Source: Aedes albopictus (taxonomy: Eukaryota; Arthropoda; Insecta; Diptera; Culicidae). From it: DNA of 64,000 nt. A program made the translations under genes and the position numbers. The DNA lies in assembly GCF_035046485.1 (NCBI RefSeq), contig NC_085138.1:26976878-27040877 (forward strand). The letters run 5' to 3'. This document shows positions 56,188 to 64,000 of the stretch, piece by piece (position 1 is the first letter of the stretch; every line of letters starts with the position of its first letter). The notes under the pieces were generated by a model, which saw only the letters and a program-made list of their open reading frames with translations, was not told the origin of the DNA and did no database searches.

Positions 56188-59100
56188 ATGTTTCTTCAAA
56201 ATTTCCGATAGACGTCTTTTTGCAAATTCCACAAAAAAAAGCTTTCAGAAACACCGATTTTAGAAATCTTGTCACTATTCAGTGCTTTTCGAACGTCAAG
56301 CATTGCTCTATAGGCAAGTTCCGTCCAAAATTTAAATTAAATCCAAATTTTTAGCCAACAACTGATCTCAGGGTCCAGACAGAAATATCTTAAAGAGTTT
56401 GACTAAGAAATTCAGAATATGATCTTCTAAGTTTTAACAAATTGAGCTTCTTGATAGTGCGATGCAACTTAAATAGCACTCCACGCTGTAGGATCTTAAT
56501 AATAATATAAGCCATATCCACATGTTACACAACATTAGCACTTTGAGATCGGTAAGTTATTATTGTCGTCGCGGTTGAAACCCGAAGTTCCTCCACACGC
56601 GACAATCAATTTTTCTCCAAACCCATACGTGAAATCTAACGTCGGACGTAGTGCGCTGGGCAGCGGATATGGCCCTCTATCCAGCGCACTTTGCCCGACG
56701 TACGTCCGACGCCCGGTTTGGGAGAAACATCGATTTTCGCGTGTCAAAAATTCCGATTTTCAACTGCACGAACAATATGTTGCTTTCATAACAAAACGCG
56801 CTGCCAACTTCCAGTCGGCATTTCTGAATCGTCGCAACGAATCAAGCACCACCTCTGCTGCTGTTTGTGTTAGTGAGATCGGAGAAACGTCAGACTCCCG
56901 CCTGCTGATTGGCTGCGACGACTCTGGCGACGGTTTCATCCCGCGACGGATTCAAATCGTCGCGTTCGATAAGGGGGAAAACCGTCAATAGCAACTTTGG
57001 CGACAGACAGCAGTAGAGATCCGTGGAGAGAAGCGGTAGGAAAATAACTGAGCGTGAGATGGTCGCGGACGCGTGTTTTGGACAGGCTTGATAAGCCTCC
57101 TCGAAATCAAAAGAGTTTTGCAACATGCTCTAGAGCGGTGTTTTGCTTTTGCCTCGTCGCGAGGGAGCGAACGAACCCTAAACAGAGAGGCAATAAAAAC
57201 TGAGCGAGGAAGAGGGGAACGAAAAAAGAGCTGATGATTATTTCGGGTTTTTGAGTGCGATTTTCGCCTCGAGAGTATTTCTTTGTATGGGAGTGGAACT
57301 CGCGAGAGCTTTTTGAGTGTGAGTGGACGTGAGAAACACAACAAGCAATTATGAGTGTTGGACGAACTCCTCGCTGCGCGGCAAGCTCGCGCTCGGTGCT
57401 GTTGAGGATTTGCGTTGTGATTTCTGAGTTATATTTCCACTCCTCAGAAAATCGCCAAAATCGCTTCCTCATTTTCTCGCGAGGGAGTTTCTATCAAGCC
57501 TGGTTTTGGATGCGGATTGATTCGAAGCGAGAAATAAATGTTAGCTATTAACATCGACAAACTGTTTTAATTAGATTTCGAAGCTGAAACTTTATACACG
57601 CTATTGACTATAAATATTGTTTTTGCTTAAACACAAAATTCCATAACACTAAGTTAAAAATGTTCTTTTTTTCTGATTGTTTTGAACTTCGTCCCGAAAT
57701 GTTTGATGTAAGTTCATTTTTAAACCATTTCCGCAAAATCCGCGCCAAAATTAGTAAAAACGCGCGAAATCCGCGCGAAACGCAAAAACCGCGAAAAACG
57801 CAAAATCCGCGTCACTTGTAACAGCCCTGTATCTGCTAGAGAGGAAGTGTTAGACATAACGCTTTGCTCTAGTAGAATTAGTCACGAGTTGACCAATTGG
57901 CATGTGTCAGATGAAGAATCTTTATCTGACCATCGCTATATCTTTTTTGAACATTTAAATGTTACTTCGCAAACATTGCGTTTCAGGAATCCTCGGTCAA
58001 CAAACTAGGATCTTTATACTGATTTGGTTGCAGCCAAATTTCATGGATATTCACCATCCATTGACAATCCAAGTGATTTAGATGATGCCGTTGATACTAC
58101 AACGACCTTCATCATGGAAGCTTTTGAAGAAGCATGCCCTCTACGGTCTGTGAAGATCACAAGAGGAACCCCTTGGTGGAACTCTGATCTGGCGAAACTC
58201 AGGAAACAATGTAGAAAGAGTTGGAACAGACGACGTTCGGCTGGTTCGGAGGCTTTCAGGTCGGCTCGCAAGGCCTACAGGAAAGCTCTCCGGTCTGCTG
58301 AACGATCCGGCTGGAAAAACCTTTGTACAAATGTTTCCAGCTTGAGTGAAGTCAGTCGGTTAAACAAAATCCTTGCGAAATCTAAGGATTTCCGGGTGAA
58401 CGAACTTCGTTTGCCAAATGGCGATCTGACTTCCTCTGATGAGGAAGTTCTGGAATGCTTATTCAACACACACTTCCCTGGATGTGTGGATATTACATCT
58501 TCGGATGATCCTGACGTCTTTTCTTGTAGTTATGATTCTTTAGCTTCGGCTCGGAGTATTGTAACTATAGAATCGATTGAGTGGGCTCTTAATAGCTTTG
58601 CTCCTTTCAAATCTCCTGGAGCAGATGGGATTTATCCTATTTTGCTTCAGAAGGGATTTGATTATTTCAAACATGTTTTGAAAAAACTACTTGTTTGCAG
58701 TTTTGCTACAGGGTATATTCCCAAATCCTGGAGGGATATTACTGTAAAGTTTATTCCGAAAGTGGGTCGTGCGTCGTATGAAGAAGCAAAGAATTTCAGA
58801 CCTATCAGTTTGACCTCTTTTCTTCTGAAATGCTTAGAACGCATTGTGGATCATCATATCCGTGATGTTCATCTGGCCAACGTGCCTCTTCATGTGAACC
58901 AACATGCCTACCAATCTGGTAAGTCCACTGTGACTCTTTTACACAAGGTTGTTTACGATATCGAGAAAGCATTCGCTCAAAAGCAATCTTGTTTGGGCGT
59001 TTTCTTAGATATCGAGGGTGCCTTTGACAACGTGCCTTTCGATGCCATATTGGAAGCCGCACGGAGTCATGGTATATCTCCAATGATTTCCAATTGGATT

Positions 59101-59409
59101 CACGAAATGCTCAAAAACTGATATCTCTTCTCGACATTGCGTCTAGCAGGGATTAGGAAATTGAGTGTTTGTGGATGCCCCCAAGGGGGAGTCTTATCAC
59201 CGCTTTTGTGGAATCTCGTAGCAGATACGCTATTGAGGCAACTCAATAATAGTGGTTTTCCTACTTATGGTTTTGCCGACGACTACCTAACATTGTTAGT
59301 TGGTATGTGCATCAGCACCCTTTTCGACCTGATGCAAAACGCCCTTCAGGTAGTTGAGGGTTGGTGTCGCCAATATGGCCTTTCGGTTAATCCGAGTAAA
59401 ACATCTATT

Positions 59410-59485
59410 CTCGGATACTTTTTCAAAACGACGTATCAACATAGGATTTGCGTGTATTATACGTCGTTTTGAAAAAGTAACCGAG
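59410..59485. repeat. 76-bp perfect-hairpin micro-MITE
   Basis: CTCGGATACTTTTTCAAAAC pairs with GTTTTGAAAAAGTAACCGAG; arms of 27 bp (one mismatch) surround a 22-bp loop. The 4-bp duplication TATT (59406-59409 and 59486-59489) is supported by the empty site in LOA copy 1. Too small to encode anything. Confidence 0.9.
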
Positions 59486-61229
59486 TATTGTTCTTTTCAC
59501 GGAAAGGCGAAACCGTAATGGCGTTCGACCTTTGCGTCTCTTTGATTCTGAAATCGATGTGACTGAACAGGTAAAGTACGTTGGAGTCATTCTTGATTCC
59601 AAGCTTTCCTGGACACCTCACATTGAGTTCAGAATCAAGAAAACTTGTATGGCCTTCGGGCAATGCCGGCGTACTTTTGGTACAACTTGGGGTCTAAAAC
59701 CCAAGTATATCAAATGGATTTACACAACTGTGGTTCGGCCAATATTGGCTTATGGATGTCTTATGTGGTGGCAAAAGGGTGAAGTGAGAACGGTCCAATC
59801 AAAATTAGGCCATCTCCAAAGGATATGCTTAATGGCGATGTCTGGAGCGTTCTCTTCAACTCCTACGGCAGCGCTGGAAGTTCTCTTTGACGTTGCCCCA
59901 CTACACATTCATCTCAAACAAGAAGCCCTTTCTTGCACGGGTACTCGGTCTACTAGAGGAAACTCCTGTGAACCGCAGTTCAACACACACCTCGTTGTTT
60001 CCACTTTTGGTGAATTGGGACAAAATTGTCCTTGCTCCAAGTGATCTTACAATTGCTTGTAATTTTCCATATAGGACATTTTCCACGAAATTCCCTTCCC
60101 GGACATCTGGTTATCTGGAAAGAAGTATTTCAGACGGCATCGTATGTTACACTGATGGCTCCCTTCTCGAAGGTCGAGCAGGTGCTGGCGTTTATTCTCG
60201 TGAGCTAAGGCTGTATCAGTCTTATTCACTTGGTAGACACTGTACCGTTTTTCAGGCCGAAATCTTTGCTCTTATGTGCGGAGTGCAATCAGCACTTCAG
60301 CAGCACGTAATGGGCAAAGTAATATACTTCTGTTCAGATAGCCAGGCTGCTATTAAAGCACTTGCTTCGGCCAACTCCAGGTCGAAGACAGTTATCGCTT
60401 GTCGAACTCAAATCGAGGAGCTGAATTCAGCAAACGCTGTTCACCTTCTATGGGTACCTGGTCATTCTTCCATCGCTGGAAATGAATTGGCTGATGAGTT
60501 AGCTCGCTCTGGAGCATCACATGACTTCATTGGCCCTGAGCCAGCTATTCCGATATCGAAGTGTTGGATTAAGCTTCAGATTCACACCTGGGCTGTCACT
60601 CAACACAGACAATATTGGAATAGTTTGGAGTCATGTCGTCAAACCAAATTGTATAGTGCTGAGCCATCTCTACGGGTGGCGAAGTATCTAACTAATCTGT
60701 CTAAGCAGAATTGCAGCATGCTGGTCAAAGCATTGACTGGCCACTGCCGACTCAGCTATCACATGGCGAATATTCAGCAAGCTGATTCATTTGCCTGTGA
60801 TAGCTGTGAATCCGATTATGGAACTTCGTATCATTTGATATGTAACTGTCCAGTTTTCGCGCAACTGCGTTTCCGAGTATTCGGTAAACACTTATTAAGT
60901 GAAACTGACTTCAGAAACCTGAATCTTCAGGATATTCTGTTGTTCTTAACCCGCTGTGGTAAAGAGCTATAGGCTCTCTTTCGCTTTATGCGTTATTACA
61001 GTGCCCTTTTCAGGGCGCTGTTTGAACCCATTGTGGTACGCTTGTGCGTTAGTACCCTCTTCCAGGGTATTTTTCCTATTTCCCTACCTGTCCCTATCCC
61101 CATCCAAATCCTTTTTCCTTCCTTTTCCCTCAGGTAGATGATGAAATAGGCTGTTATTTTGGCGATGGCACAAATGTCCCAAATGGAGGATAACGTGCCT
61201 CTGGAGCCGGTCTTCTGATACCTGATACC

Positions 61230-61424
61230 AGAAAGAAATTGCTCGTTGCAGTTGTGTTCTAGATGCTACAGGAAGATGATCAAAGGCAAGCAGCTTGTTT
61301 GCACTAAAGCTGAAGTACATTGAAACTTGTTGAACATCATTCAGACTTCTCATAAAGTTGCTGAGGTTGCTGAATATTTGCGGGCAAAACCCAGAGATCA
61401 GGCTGATCAGATGAAGCTCTCAAA
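61230..61424. repeat. 195-bp target-site duplication, 3' copy (LOA copy 2)
   Basis: Direct repeat of 51769-51963 beginning immediately after the TGATACC tail. Confidence 0.93.
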
Positions 61425-61448
61425 TATTCATGAACTACCATCCAGATG

Positions 61449-62921
61449 CCCGGATAAAAACTAACCATAGGGTATTTGGTGAAAACCATTCCTGTACCAT
61501 ACAGTGTACCAGCTACAATATAGTGTATTGTAATGGAATGGTTCGCTAAAAGTTTTGCACATTGGTAGCTACTATACATTTACATCCGATCTTTATGTAA
61601 CAATATATTATACTGTTTTACTTACGTTTGAACCATTCACTATTCCGAAACAATCTTTTTCCGTGCATTTTTAATTATTTATTCAGTTTATGATTTTTTC
61701 CGTGCTTTGTTTTGTTGATGTTCGTGACATTTTTGTTACAAAGGAAACGAAAGAGAAAAAAGTGAATAAGTTGTAACATCTATTTAAAGTCAATAAAATG
61801 TTTAAATAAAGTAGTAAACCAGGTGTCCTAAGGACTGCATATCCAAGAGATATGGTGGGCTAGGTATGTAGAGTGCGATGAGAGGAATATGAATGTAGGT
61901 CAACCTGGAAAGACGCTGTCCAGATTACCGTAAATCAGTGGATGAGTTCAACACTATTCTTTCTCTTCTTCTTTCATGTGAAATTGCCTTGTACAACAAC
62001 CGAATTAAATGCGATTTATCTTTGACATTTTTAACATAAGGACTGGACACTGAAAAGACTTCTGATATAAGTTCGTCTTCGCTTTTTAACCTAACTTATA
62101 GTTGAATCGAACTTGACAGTTTTCTCATGAGTTGTTATGTACATATTTCATAGTTCAGTCAAACTGGAGCCTCAATATTGCAATAACGGTTAAGCACGCT
62201 GTAATGATACTTATGTACCTCGTCACCCACTTCATGCAACTACATTAGTGGTCTAATAACACTTAGCGCGCTAGGCATAGTTCCATCATGCCGCTCAAAG
62301 TGTTGCCACAAATAATGCTTAGTTTGCAAAACCCAGTTATCTGGCTGGTGGGACATGGGAGCCTAAGCTTCAACTGTTAATGCAATCAGAGGCTACTCAG
62401 ACTTAGACGAGTTTAGGTTAGTTTGGCTAGAACTGCCATTATCGAAGGAACATGACGAGATAATATAACATTATATGGTTTATCTAATGTAAAACAATAC
62501 AACATAACAAAAGAGAACCATTCCAAAACCATGATTAAATTTATAACCTGTAGTGAAATTACAATTAAAAACAATATATTTACGGTACATTTTATTGTTT
62601 GAAACCATACGTGTACCATACTATGTACGGTATATTAAAGCCCACGTATCAGTATTTCAAACAATTCATTTACAATAAAATGTATGGTTTTGTGAAAAAA
62701 TATATATGGAGAAAAATATTTTTTTATATTGTTACGATACTTAACAACCCGTATAGTATATTGTAAAAATCTTATTTACAATTCACCATACAGTTGTCTA
62801 CATTACATCTTATTGTTTTTGTATTTTTTATTTTTACAGTGGTGTTTATTGTAACAATATGGTTCTAAATAGTACTGTTACAATACAACATTTGGTTTTT
62901 CTACTGTATTTTTTATTCGGG
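61449..62921. mobile_element. 1.47-kb AT-rich CCC-ended MITE
   Basis: CCCGGATAAAAA at the left and the inverse of TTTTTATTCGGG at the right, with TG on both sides. Subterminal parts are rich in TACCATAC / GTATGGT and TACAATA / TATTGTA words on both strands. No ORF of note. Confidence 0.6.
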
Positions 62922-63007
62922 TGGAAACCGGCGTCAACGAGTGACCAGAACAGTAAACCGATTTTGTTCATCGATGATTTGTTTTTGATAGCGAAAAGTG
63001 CCCATAA

Positions 63008-63180
63008 AGCCACAGCTGCAAAGGCGTGAGTACCCAGCATAACCATGCTGAGGATGACGGGTTCAATTCCCGGTCAGTCCAGGACCTTTTCGTGAAAGAA
63101 ATTTCCTCGACTTAAATGAGCATGCAGTATTTTCGTGCAAGTCACACGCTATACACATGCAAAATAAAGACACGGACACG
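63008..63180 (+). mobile_element. tRNA-like SINE head, plus strand
   Basis: GGGTTCAATTCCC (63059-63071) is a box-B match; upstream CACAGCTGCAAAGGC could be a degraded box A. Downstream is a non-tRNA body. It faces the minus-strand SINE head at 63334. Confidence 0.55.
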
Positions 63181-63189
63181 TTCAATGCT

Positions 63190-63334
63190 TCCAGTGAGCT
63201 TGCAACTAGCATGCAACGCCCAGTGGCACAGCCGAAAACTTTTCCTGACAGCTGCGGCGGGAATCGAACCCGCGCTCCTCAGCACGATGAGACTAAGAGC
63301 TTGGTGACCCTAGCCGCACGACCACGGAGCCTCA
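63190..63334 (-). mobile_element. tRNA-like SINE head, minus strand
   Basis: From 63334 downward: GAGGCTCCGTGGTCGTGCGG then CTAGGGTCACCAAGC, followed by GCGGGTTCGATTCCCGCC (box B with TPsiC-like arm). The extra-arm-like length recalls Leu/Ser tRNA, but no acceptor stem closes. It converges on the plus-strand SINE head. Confidence 0.65.
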
Positions 63335-64000
63335 CAAAATAGTAATTGGTAAAAGAAGTTTTTAGTTAAAAACTGTGAAAGTGCTTGTAGGAGATAAAAT
63401 AAGAAAATTTCAAACAAATCAAACAATTTCATTTATTCTTATTACATCTCCTACAGTGCTCATAGAACAAGCTAAGAAGCATGCTTTTCCCTGTAGGGAC
63501 GTTTCGCCAAGAAGAAGAAGACGAAAGAAAACATGTGTCTTGAGTACCAGACACGCATTAAAGTTGAGAAGCTGTTTGAGAAGAATATATGACGAAGTCA
63601 CACCCCGAAATTTCAAGAGCACAAATCTGAAGAACCAAATGACGGTATATGCTGTAAAGGTGGTCGATTGGTGACCTGCTGGTGCCAGTCAAATACGAGA
63701 CCCTAAAGACGTATACGCATCTGTCATAGGATGACAGACAAACACATTATTGGAATCTAGATTGGAATTCAAAGGAACAGCATATAACTCGATTTTATAC
63801 TCACTGTTCTAGTACTTTCACCACACTGTCCATAAACACAAAACTGTCATCTACTGGATTTCCCATTCACATGGGACTATTGTGCTTTTATGTGAAGAAT
63901 AATAAACATAATATAAAAAATATATCGTCGGAAAATCATGCTTGCAATGGAAAAACAGTGTTTTGTCATAAATGTGTTCTTCGAAAAAAATGAAAAAATA
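63335..64000. other. AT-rich terminal stretch
   Basis: No gene supported. A diverged member of the short hairpin family lies at 63831-63892 (CATAAACACAAAACTGTCAT against ATGGGACTATTGTGCTTTTA), with loop word CTGGATTTCCCATTCA. Confidence 0.5.

Larger units (their letters stand above)
54216..57829. mobile_element. hAT-like non-autonomous element, 3.6 kb
   Basis: The ends CAGGGCTGTTACAA and its inverse are flanked by the 5-bp duplication TATCT (54211-54215 and 57830-57834). LOA copy 1 gives the empty site. Both subterminal regions are packed with AAATCCGCGCC-like words, typical of transposase-binding arrays. The CAGGG start is hAT-like, though 5 bp is short for hAT. The interior holds MITE copy b (55008) and a GC-richer segment (56560-57540) with a ~100-bp hairpin near 56625-56735. 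No transposase recognised. Confidence 0.8.
52538..60972 (+). pseudogene. LOA/Lian-like polyprotein, broken
   Basis: Pieces align with copy 1: endonuclease start 52538-52785, endonuclease continuation 53889-54215, then 57835 onward. Besides three insertions there are stop codons (TAG at about 58007 in place of Trp; TGA at about 59119 in place of Arg), an ~11-bp deletion near 59938 that shifts the frame, and a 9-bp in-frame deletion near 60101. The RT box YGFADDY (59270) and RNase H boxes (YTDGS 60150; WVPGHSSIAGNELADELA 60452-60505) survive. The frame again opens at a GTG with no upstream in-frame ATG. Non-functional. Confidence 0.92.
51964..61229 (+). mobile_element. LOA-clade (Lian-like) LINE, copy 2, with nested insertions
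   Basis: It starts GGCTGTTCGAGTCCGTATGA, similar to copy 1 (9402), and ends TGATACCTGATACC. Nested insertions are at 52788-53886, 54216-57829 and 59410-59485; without them and their duplications the element is about 4.47 kb, near the 4.52 kb of copy 1. So it was full length before decay. Confidence 0.92.

Noticed and set aside
56985..57472. Captured host protein gene in the hAT-like element
   Set aside because: The 119-121-codon minus-strand frames resemble no family I know and composition alone is insufficient.
49880..63334. tRNA genes at the box A/B sites
   Set aside because: Heads lack closing acceptor stems and run into non-tRNA bodies, so they are SINEs.

Overview
The window looks like a culicine mosquito genome, most probably Aedes. 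It is intron- and repeat-rich, with about three exons of a conserved host gene set among many transposable elements (TEs): LOA-clade LINEs that carry an RNase H, Ty1/copia elements, a Jockey-type LINE, tRNA-derived SINEs and many foldback MITEs. It is eukaryotic; there are no operons, ribosome binding sites or CRISPR arrays. Family names below come from reading motifs, and no database search was run.

Host gene. On the minus strand, exons at 6499-6390, 3676-3640 and 3577-3167 splice in frame (GT-AG) into part of the mRNA export receptor NXF1 (Drosophila sbr), covering the end of the leucine-rich repeats and most of the NTF2-like domain. I found no upstream or downstream NXF1 exon, so most of the window is probably a very large NXF1 intron or its 5' flank.

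Region 1-7.4 kb: a TA-flanked MITE, retroelement ORF scraps, the NXF1 exons and a TTAA-flanked foldback. Region 7.5-20.6 kb: a SINE, then a pair of ~58-bp inverted repeats 13 kb apart. They enclose a higher-order satellite (~900-bp units of ~187-bp monomers), an intact LOA/Lian-like LINE (9402-13923) with a 331-bp target-site duplication, and a ~650-bp tandem dimer carrying a 1.27-kb TA MITE. Region 20.6-32.8 kb: two decayed copia elements in opposite orientation, and a young intact copia (27862-32437; its LTRs differ at one of 176 positions) inserted into the second.

Region 33.4-43.4 kb: a ~630-bp TA-flanked foldback inflated to 10 kb by a Jockey-type LINE (13-bp TSD) and a second poly-A-tailed insertion (21-bp TSD). 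Each of these carries a copy of the same 370-bp MITE with a 7-bp TSD. Region 43.8-46.6 kb: a Transib-like element with ~1-kb inverted arms, one arm holding a SINE. Region 46.6-51.7 kb: three more copies of the 370-bp MITE, a SINE, another MITE and an unclassified GC-rich island.

Region 51.8-61.4 kb: a second LOA/Lian-like copy, broken, with a perfect 195-bp target-site duplication. It carries a 1.1-kb MITE, a 3.6-kb hAT-like element (itself holding an inverted copy of that MITE) and a 76-bp hairpin. Region 61.4-64 kb: an AT-rich MITE, two tRNA-like SINE heads and a small hairpin.

The nested insertions give a relative chronology. The observations I rank highest are the very long LINE target duplications, the 370-bp MITE family, the tiny hairpins with covarying arms, and the satellite-filled 13-kb inverted-repeat structure.
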